A stretch of 64,000 nucleotides of DNA from contig JBPPLN010000001.1 of the NCBI GenBank assembly GCA_051920445.1, positions 1,364,001 to 1,428,000 of the forward strand, given 5' to 3'. Below the pieces are notes generated by a model. That model did not search any database, was not told where the DNA came from, and saw only the letters and a program-made list of their open reading frames with translations. The stretch comes from CAG-177 sp003514385. GTDB taxonomy: Bacteria; Bacillota; Clostridia; Oscillospirales; Acutalibacteraceae. Positions within the stretch are counted from its first letter, which is position 1, and each line of letters starts with the position of its first letter. Shown here piece by piece: positions 40,830 to 49,687 of the stretch. The translations under genes were made by a program, and so were the position numbers.

Positions 40830-41661
40830 ACTTATCGCCGAGATGCTTTCTTATTCATTCATGCGTCGTGCCCTGATAGCGGGTTTACTCGTGGCTCTCT
40901 GCTCCGCCCTGCTCGGAGTGACGCTCGTGCTCAAGCGCTATTCGATGATCGGCGACGGACTCTCCCACGTCGGCTTCGGCGCGGCGTGCGTGGCTATGGC
41001 GCTGAATGTGGCGCCGCTGAAAATCTCCGTGCCCGTAGTTGTAGTCGCCGCTTTCCTGCTCATGAGGATAAACGACAACGCGAAGATAAAGGGCGACGCC
41101 GCCATAGCGCTCATTTCGAGCACGGCTATAGCAGTAGGCGTAATTGCGGCATCTTTGACAACCGGACTCAACACCGATGTGTCGGGTTATATGTTCGGCT
41201 CGGTTCTGCTCATGGGCAAAAATGATATTATAGCCTGCGCCGCGATATCTGCGGCTGTGCTCGTGCTCTATGTCATATTCTATAACCGCATCTTTGCCGT
41301 AACTTTCGATGAGACTTTCGCCGCGGCGACCGGAACAAAGACGGGACTCTACAATACTCTTATAGCTCTGCTCACCGCCGTCACTGTTGTCGTTGGTATG
41401 AGGATAATGGGTGCATTGCTGATATCGAGTTTGATAATTTTCCCCGCGCTGACTTCAATGCGCGTGTGCAAGAGCTTCCGCGCGGTGACTGCCGTATCTG
41501 CGACGGTGTCGTGCGTCTGCTTCTTCGCGGGGCTTGTTATCTCCTATGCATTCAACACCCCGGCGGGCGCGAGCGTAGTCGCGGCGAACGCCGTGTGCCT
41601 TATAATTTTTGCCGCCGCGGGAGCGATAAAAAACAGGATATCGGCAAAAAAGTTTAAATAA
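40822..41661 (+). CDS. znuB: Zinc ABC transporter permease
   Basis: 279 residues from ATG 40822 behind GGGGAG. It has about eight helices and the ABC-3 family pattern RRALIAGLLVALCSALLGVT, YSMIGDGLSHVGFG and a late GALLISSLIIFPALTSMR. It forms the Zn2+ channel of the znuACB importer. Confidence 0.93.
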   Translation: MFELIAEMLSYSFMRRALIAGLLVALCSALLGVTLVLKRYSMIGDGLSHVGFGAACVAMALNVAPLKISVPVVVVAAFLLMRINDNAKIKGDAAIALISSTAIAVGVIAASLTTGLNTDVSGYMFGSVLLMGKNDIIACAAISAAVLVLYVIFYNRIFAVTFDETFAAATGTKTGLYNTLIALLTAVTVVVGMRIMGALLISSLIIFPALTSMRVCKSFRAVTAVSATVSCVCFFAGLVISYAFNTPAGASVVAANAVCLIIFAAAGAIKNRISAKKFK

Positions 41662-41695
41662 AATGTGACTATTCCTTAAAAAAACATAAAAAACT

Positions 41696-41724
41696 TTTAC
41701 TATGCTGTTTTTTTGTGATATAAT
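41696..41724 (+). promoter_or_regulatory. Promoter of the 41.8 kb ABC transporter operon
   Basis: TTTACT (41696-41701) and exact TATAAT (41719-41724) are 17 bases apart. Confidence 0.65.
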
Positions 41725-41733
41725 CATCGTGTG

Positions 41734-41766
41734 TTACCCATATTGGGGATATTACCCATGTTGAGT
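41734..41766 (+). promoter_or_regulatory. Tandem TTACCCAT operator-like repeat
   Basis: TTACCCATATTGGGG (41734-41748) and ATTACCCATGTTGAGT (41751-41766) form a direct repeat of TTACCCAT-x-TTG-x-G, 17-18 bases apart, just downstream of the -10. The first copy also holds a small dyad (CCCATATTGGGG). This suits a dimeric repressor, perhaps of the GntR/YtrA type that often controls such ABC operons, but no regulator gene is adjacent. Confidence 0.55.
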
Positions 41767-41812
41767 ATTACGTCAAATAAATTCCTACGTCAAAAATCTA
41801 CGGGAGGAAAAA

Positions 41813-42523
41813 ATGCAGGACATAATCACAGTAAACCATCTGAGCAAGTCCTATGGCAGCCACCAGGTGCTCAACGATATCTCGTTCAGCTTCCAGCCCG
41901 GCCAGATCATAGCTCTGCTCGGTCCGAACGGCTCGGGTAAATCGTCTCTCATAAAGATTCTCACGGGTCTTATCCACGACTACTCCGGCGAGGTGCTCAT
42001 CGACGGCGAAGTTCCCGGTCCTTCGACAAAGGCGAAGATAGCGTATCTGCCCGAGAAGTCGTATCTTGCGGACTGGATGCGCGCCATCGACGCGATAAAC
42101 TACATTGCGGATTTCTATCCGGACTTCGACCGCGACAAGGCGATGAGAATGCTCGACACATTCGGGCTCCAGCCTAAGCAGAAGATAAAGTCGATGTCAA
42201 AGGGCATGCAGGAGAAGCTCCAGCTCATTCTCGTCATGTGCCGCAACGCGAAGCTCTATATTTTCGATGAGCCGCTCAGCGGTGTCGACCCCGCCGCGCG
42301 CGACGGCATACTCGACATAATCATGAAGAATCACCCGAAGGATTCGACTATGCTCATCTCGACCCATCTTATCCACGATGTCGAGAGCATATTCGACCAC
42401 GCGCTGATGATAGGTCAGGGCAAAGTCCTGCTCAACTCGTCCGTTGACGACATATGCAGCAGCGGCAAGACGCTTGAGGATGTTTTCAAGGAGGTGTTCA
42501 AATATGCTTGGCAAATTGATTAA
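41813..42523 (+). CDS. ABC transporter ATP-binding protein (YtrB/EcsA-like)
   Basis: 236 residues. Walker A GPNGSGKSSLIKIL, degenerate signature SKGMQEKLQLILVM, Walker B LYIFDEPLSGVD and H-loop STHLIHD are visible. It lacks a lipid or metal substrate-binding partner and overlaps the following permease gene by 20 bases, so the pair forms an exporter or immunity-type transporter. GGGAGG precedes the ATG. Confidence 0.88.
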   Translation: MQDIITVNHLSKSYGSHQVLNDISFSFQPGQIIALLGPNGSGKSSLIKILTGLIHDYSGEVLIDGEVPGPSTKAKIAYLPEKSYLADWMRAIDAINYIADFYPDFDRDKAMRMLDTFGLQPKQKIKSMSKGMQEKLQLILVMCRNAKLYIFDEPLSGVDPAARDGILDIIMKNHPKDSTMLISTHLIHDVESIFDHALMIGQGKVLLNSSVDDICSSGKTLEDVFKEVFKYAWQID

Positions 42524-43313
42524 GAATGAAATCAAAATGAGCGCGCATATGATGATGAACATCTACGTTGCCGCCGCGGTTACTATAGGCATCATGCTCA
42601 TCGCCTATGCGATAGACATAAGCTGGCTGAGCGCCATGGCAACGATTGCGCTGTTCCTCATAGCGATGATAGCGCTCATCATAACCTTTGTCGGTGTTAT
42701 CGCAAACTTCTATAAGACGCTCTACGGGCAGCAGGGCTATTTGAGCTTCACGCTCCCCGTGACGAGCGGGCAGCTCCTCGCGGCAAAGGCTATAGTCGCT
42801 TTCCTGTGGATGATCGTCAGCTACGCTGTGAGCATCGGCATAATGATCTGGATATACGACTACGTCACCTCGCTCATCGGCGAGAACAACCTCAACATGA
42901 TAAAGACAATTATCAGCATGTTCCGCTCGATGCCCGGCGCGAAAGCGATAAAGGGATATATTGTTCTGCTCGTGCTTGCGGTCTTTGTTCAGCTCGCGTT
43001 CCTTATCTCCGAGCTGTTCTTCTCCATAACTTTCGCGAACACCCGCATTATGCAGAAGCTCGGCGCGGCAGGCCCGATAGTCGTTTTCTTTGCGATATTC
43101 ATTATCGCTCAGATCTGTAACTTCCTGCTGACGAACTATGTGCCCATCATCGTTTCGCCCGGAACCGACGGACTTGTGTTCTCGTTCGGCACGGCAATGT
43201 CTACAAAGGATCTTTCGTTCGGTGTGACGGGAGTTATCTTCCAGTTCCTGGTTTCAATCGGTCTGTTCTTCGGCACAGGATGGCTGATGAACCACAAGGT
43301 CAACATCAAATAA
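42504..43313 (+). CDS. ABC transporter permease
   Basis: 269 residues from ATG 42504 behind AAGGAGGTG. Six hydrophobic helices with a pair of larger loops, starting MLGKLIKNEIKMSAHMMMNI, in the manner of ABC-2-type permeases. Substrate unknown. Followed by a strong terminator. Confidence 0.82.
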   Translation: MLGKLIKNEIKMSAHMMMNIYVAAAVTIGIMLIAYAIDISWLSAMATIALFLIAMIALIITFVGVIANFYKTLYGQQGYLSFTLPVTSGQLLAAKAIVAFLWMIVSYAVSIGIMIWIYDYVTSLIGENNLNMIKTIISMFRSMPGAKAIKGYIVLLVLAVFVQLAFLISELFFSITFANTRIMQKLGAAGPIVVFFAIFIIAQICNFLLTNYVPIIVSPGTDGLVFSFGTAMSTKDLSFGVTGVIFQFLVSIGLFFGTGWLMNHKVNIK

Positions 43314-43323
43314 AAAATGTCCG

Positions 43324-43363
43324 GCGGCAGCGGATGGAGCTTCCAGACCGCTGCCGCTTTTTC
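43324..43363 (+). terminator. Terminator of the ABC transporter operon
   Basis: Perfect 10-bp arms GCGGCAGCGG and CCGCTGCCGC around a 14-base loop, followed by TTTTTC. Confidence 0.92.
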
Positions 43364-43412
43364 GATTCTCTTAAAGTGACAGATAAATCTATAATATATA
43401 CAGCAGGGCAGA

Positions 43413-43501
43413 TATCATCTGCTCACGAAACTCACACAATTTTATTGATTCGTAATTTGTAGGGCGCGGCGACTCGACGCGCCGATGCTGCGGGGCGGCA
43501 C
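43413..43501. repeat. Composite intergenic repeat: family B fragment plus family A
   Basis: GCAGATATCATCTGC (from 43413) is a B-type palindrome. TTGTAGGGCGCGGCGACTCG followed by ACGCGCCGATGCTG and GGGGCGGCAC (43457-43501) is an A copy; its stem change GTGCGG to GCGCGG is matched by CGCACC to CGCGCC, so pairing is kept. The rest of the gap to 43679 holds one DnaA-like box, TTGTCCACA (43593-43601), and a TATAAT (43642-43647) preceded by a CGCAGG/CCTGCG hairpin. Confidence 0.68.
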
Positions 43502-43679
43502 AAAAATGCCGAAACGCAGTTAATATAAAAGATTGATTATAGTGGACGTCGAAAGCATGGGCGGATTATCGCTCGATTAAATTTGGTGCCGATTGTCCAC
43601 AAAAATTTTTAATTCCGATAACTCCGCAGGTCTCCCTGCGTTATAATAAATCTATCTATAGACGAAAGAGGTGAACACC

Positions 43680-45050
43680 GTGGAACAGACTTCTACCGTT
43701 GCCGCCATAGCGACTCCCAACGCCGCGGGCGGAATAGGCATAGTCCGCATTTCCGGCGGCGATGCGATTGCCGTCGCGGATAAAGTCTTTTCGGCGGTCT
43801 CCGGGAAGCCGCTGAGCGAGGCGGCGGGATACTCCGCTCACTTCGGCACAGTCAGCCTCGACGGCAAGCCGATAGACGAGGCGATAGCCCTCGTTTTCCG
43901 CGCACCCAAAAGTTATACCGGCGAGGACACGGTCGAATTGTCCTGCCACGGCGGAGTGTATATAGTTCGTCAGGTTCTGCGCGCAGTGCTGAATGCGGGC
44001 GCTCAGCCCGCAGGTCCGGGCGAGTTCACAAAGCGGGCTTTCTTAAACGGACGCATTGACCTCGCAAAGGCGGAGAGCGTCATGTCGCTCATCTCAGCGC
44101 AGGGCGAACAGGCGGCGAGCGCCGCGTTCAATACCCTCGAGGGCAGGCTCAGCGGCAGGATAGAATCAGTCGCCCACAGCATAATAAATGTCTGCGCGCA
44201 TCTGAGCGCGTGGGTCGATTACCCGGACGAGGATATAGAAGAGCTCTCCACGGATGAGCTTGAAAAGACATTTTCGGCGGCGCAGAGCGAGCTCGAATCG
44301 CTTATCAGCGGATTTGAAAACGGTAAGGCGGTCACTCAGGGAGTGGACACGGTTATAGTCGGCAGACCCAATGTCGGAAAATCGACGCTGATGAATCTCC
44401 TGAGCGGATGCGAGCGCTCAATAGTCACCGATGTCCCCGGCACGACGCGCGATATAGTTGAGCAGACTGTTCGCGTCGGCGAAAACCTGCTGCGCCTTGC
44501 GGACACCGCCGGGATACGCGACACGGATAATAAGATAGAGAGCATCGGCGTTGAACTGGCGAAAAAGCGCCTCTCCAGAGCGGAGCTGGTCATTGCCGTT
44601 TTCGACGGCGCGCAAAAACTGACCGATGAGGATATGGAAATAATTGATTTTTGTTCCGGCAGGCGCAGTCTAGCAGTCGTCAATAAGAGCGACCTCGGCT
44701 TTGTCTGCAACACGGATTATATAAAGAGCCGCTTCGGCGCATATGTCGAGCTTTCCGCAAAGACGGCTCAGGGCGGCGGCGAGCTTGAAAAGGCGCTGTC
44801 CGACCTGCTCGGCACTTCGGACTTCGATCCCTCTGCCGCCGCGCTGACGAGCGAACGCCAGCGCAACTGCTGTGTGCGCGCGCTCGACAGCATAAAGGAG
44901 GCGCGCTCCGCGCTCGATAGCGGAGTCACGCTCGATGCGGTCAACGTCTGCGCCGACTGCGCCGTTGACGCGCTGCTCGAACTCACCGGCGAACGCGCCG
45001 GCGAAGCCGTAGTCAACGAAGTGTTTTCGCAGTTCTGTGTCGGAAAGTAA
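43680..45050 (+). CDS. mnmE: tRNA modification GTPase MnmE
   Basis: 456 residues from GTG 43680, 6 bases after AGAGGTG; the GTG at 43671 overlaps that site. The N-terminal folate-binding domain (TVAAIATPNAAGGIGIVRIS), the G domain (GRPNVGKSTLMNLLSG, DVPGTTRD) and the C-terminal CxGK motif (FCVGK) are complete. With MnmG it makes cmnm5U34 in tRNAs reading NNA/NNG codons. Confidence 0.96.
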   Translation: MEQTSTVAAIATPNAAGGIGIVRISGGDAIAVADKVFSAVSGKPLSEAAGYSAHFGTVSLDGKPIDEAIALVFRAPKSYTGEDTVELSCHGGVYIVRQVLRAVLNAGAQPAGPGEFTKRAFLNGRIDLAKAESVMSLISAQGEQAASAAFNTLEGRLSGRIESVAHSIINVCAHLSAWVDYPDEDIEELSTDELEKTFSAAQSELESLISGFENGKAVTQGVDTVIVGRPNVGKSTLMNLLSGCERSIVTDVPGTTRDIVEQTVRVGENLLRLADTAGIRDTDNKIESIGVELAKKRLSRAELVIAVFDGAQKLTDEDMEIIDFCSGRRSLAVVNKSDLGFVCNTDYIKSRFGAYVELSAKTAQGGGELEKALSDLLGTSDFDPSAAALTSERQRNCCVRALDSIKEARSALDSGVTLDAVNVCADCAVDALLELTGERAGEAVVNEVFSQFCVGK

Positions 45051-45958
45051 ATTGCGACAAGTGTTGCAAGTTGTGTGAAATAAACGGGCTTTTTGTAGGG
45101 TGCGGCGACTCGACGCACCGCTGTCGCCGTAGGCGGCACAGCATGATGCCGGTAAATTTTACCCACTACCTTCGCTACCTACCTTATCAAAACATTTTAT
45201 CTTCTACAGCGTTTCGGCATTTTCTTTTTATTTGAAAAAGAAAACGCCTGCAAAAGAAAAGCAAAACAGGGGGAACCCCCCTGTACCCCCGCGAACGCCG
45301 CGCCGTAGTACATAGCTTGTGCTACTCAGTAGGCAGCTCGGCACATTCGCCCGTAAACTCGCTTCGCTCAAACAGTACGGGCTCGTGCGGCTTGCGCAGC
45401 AAGCCGTTCAGCCCTCTCAAAACATAGTCGCCTATCGCCCTTGGAGCGGGCGCTATGCTCCTTGTTTTTCGCCAACATCGCCTCGCTTTATCCGCCACCG
45501 GCGGCGCTTCGGCGACGTTGCCCGCGTTCTCAGATAGCCTGTTACACTGCGGCACGGCTATTGGAAACTTGCTCATCGGTTTTTATCAAGTCGCTTGCTT
45601 TACCTTTTTGGAGCTTGCACGATTCACAATGTTAAACACAGACCGTAGGGCGCGGCGACTCGACGCACCGCTGCCGCGATAGCGGCACAGGATGTTTGTT
45701 TCGCCCAACTTTGAAAGCAGTTTTTGATATTACAAAGAAAAGTTTCGTCGGCTCCCCAGCAGGGGAGCCGGCTCGACGAAGCCGAGACTGAGGGGTTATT
45801 GTATGCGGTTGCCCGCTTTGCTCCGACCGTTTAATTTTTCAAAGTCCCTTTGTAGGGTGCGTCTGCTCGACACAACGACACCGACTGATTATAAATTTTC
45901 CGCGCCGCGCTCTTTGCGTTCGGCGCGATATACTGTTGAGAATAGGGGTACTGACCGA
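45051..45958. repeat. Gene-free 908-base gap between mnmE and mnmG, filled with repeats
   Basis: Family A copies lie at 45091-45139 and 45643-45689, with a decayed copy at 45849-45882. A further palindrome, GGCTCCCC-AGCA-GGGGAGCC, with flanking GGCTCGACGAAGCCGAGACT, lies at about 45750-45790, and a GGGGGAACCCCCC hairpin near 45270. No open frame here has a ribosome site or a recognisable product. mnmE and mnmG are normally adjacent, so this looks like accumulated repeat DNA. Confidence 0.65.
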
Positions 45959-47839
45959 ATGAAATACGATGCGGGTAGAATAGATGTTGCCGTCATAGGC
46001 GCGGGTCACGCGGGAATCGAGGCGGGACTCGCCTCGGCGCGTCTCGGATGCAAGACGGAGGTGTTCACCATCAATCTCGATTGGGTCGGCAATATGCCGT
46101 GCAACCCGTCGATAGGCGGAACGTCAAAAGGACATCTGGTGCGCGAGATAGACGCGCTCGGCGGCGAGATGGGTCTCGCGGCGGACGCGAACACTTTGCA
46201 GATGCGTATGCTCAATTTGGGCAAGGGCCCGGCAGTCCACAGTCCGCGCGCGCAGATCGACAGGCGCGCCTACAGCGCATATATGAAAAGAACGCTTGAG
46301 GAGCAGGAGAATCTGACGCTCCGCCAGGCTGAAATAGTTGATATTCATTATGACTCTGGCGAGTGGGTGCTCACAACCCGGCTCGAAGCCGTTTACCGCG
46401 CGAAGTGCGTGGTGCTCGCGACGGGTACTTTTCTCGGCGGCAGAGTCTATATCGGCGATGTCTCATACGAGAGCGGACCGGACGGGATGTTCCCGGCGAC
46501 CGAGCTGTCGAAGTCGCTCAAAGCCCTTGGACTCCCTCTGCGCCGATTCAAGACGGGCACGCCCGCGCGAGTCAACCGCAGAAGCGTTGAGACCGAAAAG
46601 CTCGAACCGCAGTTCGGCGATGAAGACATAGTGCCGTTTTCGTTCACGGGCAGGTACGAAGTAAAGAACACGCGCGAATGCTATGTGACCTACACGGGGG
46701 AGGAGACGAAGAAAGTAATTCTCTCAAACCTCCACCGTTCGCCGCTCTATTCCGGAAAGATAGACGGAGTCGGTCCGCGCTATTGCCCGAGCATAGAGGA
46801 CAAAATAGTCCGCTTCTCCGAAAAGGAGCGGCATCAGATATTCATCGAACCCTGCGGCGCGGAGACTCAGGAGATGTATTTGCAGGGTCTTTCATCTTCG
46901 CTGCCGGAGGATGTGCAGCTCGAATTCCTGCACACTATCCCCGGGTTGGAGCACTGCGAGGTCATGCGCACCGCATATGCTATAGAATATGACTGCATCG
47001 ATCCGCTCGCGCTCAAGCGCAGTCTTGAGTTCAACGACTTTGACGGACTCTTCGGCGCAGGCCAGTTCAACGGCTCAAGCGGATACGAAGAGGCAGCCGC
47101 GCAGGGACTGATAGCCGGCATCAACGCCGCGCGCAAGGTTCAGAAAAAGAGCGCGCTCGAACTCGACCGCGCCAGCTCGTATATCGGAACGCTCATAGAC
47201 GACCTCGTCACAAAGGGCTGCTCCGATCCGTACAGAATGATGACCTCGCGCTCGGAATACAGACTCCTGCTCAGACAGGATAACGCCGACCGCCGCCTGA
47301 CTCCCACGGGCTACGAACTGGGACTCATCTCGCAGGAGCGCTATGATGCATTCTGCCGCAAGCTCGAACTGATTGAAGACGAGAAGCGCCGCGCAGAAAA
47401 TACTACTATCCACGCGTGCAAAGAGCTGAATGATATACTTGTTTCACGTGAAACATCGCCCATCGATGGCGGAATAAGACTTTCCGAGCTTCTGCGCCGT
47501 CCGCAGGCGGATTATAAACTGCTCGCCCCGTTTGACCCGACGCGCCCGAACTATCCGAAAGAAGTGTTCGAGCAGGTCGAGATAGATATCAAATATGAGG
47601 GATATATAAAACGCCAGCAGGCGCAGGTCGATGAGATGCGCCGACTCGAAGTAAAAAAAATACCGCAGGATATAGACTACGCCGCGCTCGGCGGACTGCG
47701 GCTCGAGGCGGTCGAGAAGCTTTCAAAGATACGCCCGGAGAATGTCGGACAGGCGTCGAGAATATCCGGCGTCAGCCCCGCGGACATTTCGGTGCTGCTG
47801 ATTCATCTGGAGAGGGAGAACAGGAAACATGATAAATAA
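45959..47839 (+). CDS. mnmG: tRNA uridine 5-carboxymethylaminomethyl modification enzyme MnmG
   Basis: 626 residues from ATG 45959, with AGGGG 10 bases upstream; the longer frame from 45803 runs through repeat DNA. FAD-binding VIGAGHAGIEAGLASARLG, the MPCNPSIGGTSKGHLVREID motif and GTFLGGRVYIGD are typical, and the C-terminal MnmE-binding domain is complete. It provides the FAD and NADH chemistry for U34 modification with MnmE. A perfect parS site lies inside its coding sequence. Confidence 0.96.
   Translation: MKYDAGRIDVAVIGAGHAGIEAGLASARLGCKTEVFTINLDWVGNMPCNPSIGGTSKGHLVREIDALGGEMGLAADANTLQMRMLNLGKGPAVHSPRAQIDRRAYSAYMKRTLEEQENLTLRQAEIVDIHYDSGEWVLTTRLEAVYRAKCVVLATGTFLGGRVYIGDVSYESGPDGMFPATELSKSLKALGLPLRRFKTGTPARVNRRSVETEKLEPQFGDEDIVPFSFTGRYEVKNTRECYVTYTGEETKKVILSNLHRSPLYSGKIDGVGPRYCPSIEDKIVRFSEKERHQIFIEPCGAETQEMYLQGLSSSLPEDVQLEFLHTIPGLEHCEVMRTAYAIEYDCIDPLALKRSLEFNDFDGLFGAGQFNGSSGYEEAAAQGLIAGINAARKVQKKSALELDRASSYIGTLIDDLVTKGCSDPYRMMTSRSEYRLLLRQDNADRRLTPTGYELGLISQERYDAFCRKLELIEDEKRRAENTTIHACKELNDILVSRETSPIDGGIRLSELLRRPQADYKLLAPFDPTRPNYPKEVFEQVEIDIKYEGYIKRQQAQVDEMRRLEVKKIPQDIDYAALGGLRLEAVEKLSKIRPENVGQASRISGVSPADISVLLIHLERENRKHDK
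47440..47455. other. parS: parS centromere site inside mnmG
   Basis: TGTTTCACGTGAAACA is an exact 16-base palindrome, identical to the B. subtilis parS consensus. In the mnmG frame it encodes ordinary residues (LVSRETS). ParB (50484-51353) would load here and spread. Confidence 0.93.
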
Positions 47840-48539
47840 AGACAGGCTCAAAAATATCTGCGCCGATATCGGCGTTGAGCTCGACGCGCAGGCTCTTGAA
47901 AGATTTGAGCTTTTTGCGTCGATGCTCGTCGAAAAAAACAAAGTGCTCAATCTCACCGCCATAACCGACCCCGAGGGGATAGCCGTCAAGCACTTTGCGG
48001 ACAGCCTCACTGCGCTGCGCATGATAGATCTTCAGCCGGGGACGAAAGTCATAGATGTCGGCACGGGCGGCGGATTCCCGGGGATTCCCCTGCTGATAGC
48101 CCGCCCGGAGATAAAGCTCACCATGCTCGACTCGACGGGCAAAAAGCTGGCGTTCGTCTCGCAGAGCGTTGAAGAACTCGGACTTTCCGCTAATATAGTC
48201 CATGCGCGCGCCGAAGAGGCGGGGCAGGGGGAGCTGCGCGAGAACTTCGATTTTGCGGTTTCGCGCGCGGTCGCGGCGATGAACGTGCTGTGCGAATACT
48301 GCCTGCCGTTTGTTAAAGTCGGCGGAACTTTTTGCGCGATGAAAGGCGCAAAGGGTGCCGAAGAACTCGACTGCGCGGGAAAAGCCATTGCCACACTCGG
48401 CGGCGAGACTCAAAAGACCGAGACTCTCATACTGCCCGACGGCGGCGAGAGAGTTCTGATAAATGTAAAAAAGATATCGCACACTGCGACAAAATACCCG
48501 CGCCCTTCGGCACAGATTTCAAAAAAGCCGCTCGTATAA
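47829..48539 (+). CDS. rsmG: 16S rRNA (guanine-N7) methyltransferase RsmG
   Basis: 236 residues, overlapping mnmG by 11 bases. The SAM motif is VIDVGTGGGFPGIPLLIARP, with the family start FASMLVEKNKVLNLTAITDP. It methylates G527 of 16S rRNA; loss gives low-level streptomycin resistance in other bacteria. Confidence 0.95.
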   Translation: MINKDRLKNICADIGVELDAQALERFELFASMLVEKNKVLNLTAITDPEGIAVKHFADSLTALRMIDLQPGTKVIDVGTGGGFPGIPLLIARPEIKLTMLDSTGKKLAFVSQSVEELGLSANIVHARAEEAGQGELRENFDFAVSRAVAAMNVLCEYCLPFVKVGGTFCAMKGAKGAEELDCAGKAIATLGGETQKTETLILPDGGERVLINVKKISHTATKYPRPSAQISKKPLV

Positions 48540-48590
48540 CGGGGAAAAGCTCCCGAACGGCTCATTTCTGCCCGACCGAAAACAGTGGAC

Positions 48591-48637
48591 AACCGCCTTT
48601 CCCGGTGATATGCTTTTATCACAGAGGAACGGCGGTT
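48591..48637 (+). terminator. Hairpin after rsmG (possible terminator)
   Basis: AACCGCC-T-TTCC pairs with GGAA-C-GGCGGTT, with an inner GTGATA/TATCAC stem. Only CTTCTATT follows, so termination would be weak. Confidence 0.45.
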
Positions 48638-48664
48638 CTTCTATTATCGGAAAGGACAAGTGCC

Positions 48665-49474
48665 ATGGAAGTTTCAAAAGCCGGAGCTGTTCTGCTCATT
48701 CCTGTTGATAAAATCAGGACAAACCCGAATCAGCCGAGAAAATATTTCGACCCCGACGAGCTTTCGTCCCTCGGCGAGAGCATCCGCCGCAATGGAATAC
48801 TCCAGCCGCTTTCGGTGCGCGCGGAGGACGAGAACGGAAAATATGAGCTGATAGCAGGGGAGCGGCGGCTTAGAGCCGCAACAGAATCGGGATTCGACCG
48901 CGTGCCGTGCATTGTTATAAATGCGGATTCCACGCAGGCGGCTGTCTATTCCGTGATAGAGAATCTCCAGCGGCGCGACCTCAACTTTTTTGAAGAGGCG
49001 CTTGCGATAGAGTCGCTCGGCGAAAAGTACGGACTCGACAGAGCTCAGCTTTCGGAAAAGCTCGGCAAAGCTCCATCCACATTATCAAATAAGCTTCGGC
49101 TTCTGCGCCTGCCCGAGGATATCCGCGAGAAGATGATTTCCGCAGACTTAACCGAACGACACGCCCGCGCTTTGCTCAGAATAGAAGATTTAAATAAGCT
49201 GCACGCCGCGACAGATACGGTCATAAAGCGTTCGCTGAATGTTGCGCAGACCGAAAAGCTCGTCAATGCGATTCTCGATGACGAGACCGCGCACAAGCCG
49301 CACGTTATAAAGCTCTTCAAAGATGTCCGCATCTTTGTCAACACAATAAACCACGCCGTCGATACCATGCGCGAAGCGGGCATCAGGGCGGAGTCCCTGC
49401 GCACCGAGACGCAGGACAGCATCGAGTTCACGGTGCGCATACCGAAAGAGTTCGCCTGCCGCAACGCAGGCTGA
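48665..49474 (+). CDS. Noc-like nucleoid occlusion protein (ParB/Spo0J paralogue)
   Basis: 269 residues from ATG 48665, behind AAAGGA. The ParB N-terminal domain (NPNQPRKYFDPDELSSLGES, ELIAGERRLRAATESGF, ENLQRRDLNFFEEALAIE) contains the CTPase motifs, and the helix-turn-helix is LSEKLGKAPSTLSNKLRLLR. The C-terminus (FVNTINHAVDTMREAGIRAE, FTVRIPKEF) resembles Noc. Its place after rsmG and before parA is that of noc. The N-terminal amphipathic helix of B. subtilis Noc that binds membrane is not present. Confidence 0.82.
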   Translation: MEVSKAGAVLLIPVDKIRTNPNQPRKYFDPDELSSLGESIRRNGILQPLSVRAEDENGKYELIAGERRLRAATESGFDRVPCIVINADSTQAAVYSVIENLQRRDLNFFEEALAIESLGEKYGLDRAQLSEKLGKAPSTLSNKLRLLRLPEDIREKMISADLTERHARALLRIEDLNKLHAATDTVIKRSLNVAQTEKLVNAILDDETAHKPHVIKLFKDVRIFVNTINHAVDTMREAGIRAESLRTETQDSIEFTVRIPKEFACRNAG

Positions 49475-49580
49475 CCCATAAATTTGACAATCCCCCATTA
49501 CCATATCTTTCTCTTTCACACCCCACATCACGGCAGGGCGGCAGACTTCCAAAAAGAAGCCTGCCGCTTTGTCGTTTCAA

Positions 49581-49596
49581 TGTTTCACGTGAAACA
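49581..49596. other. parS: parS centromere site upstream of parA
   Basis: A second exact TGTTTCACGTGAAACA, 19 bases before the -35 of the parA promoter. ParB bound and spread here could repress its own operon. Confidence 0.94.
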
Positions 49597-49615
49597 TCGG
49601 TGTCCGATATTCTGA

Positions 49616-49644
49616 TTGACCTTTTCAAAGCGTTATGGTATAAT
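49616..49644 (+). promoter_or_regulatory. Promoter of parAB
   Basis: TTGACC (49616-49621) and exact TATAAT (49639-49644) are 17 bases apart, with TG extending the -10. Confidence 0.82.
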
Positions 49645-49687
49645 TTTTGCAGTATTTTTGGCCGAAAAAGGCAAAGGAGACTTCGGA

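Noticed and set aside
43593..43601. DnaA box TTGTCCACA before mnmE as a third origin cluster
   Set aside because: Only one box is present, without a neighbouring group or trio; it may be chance.
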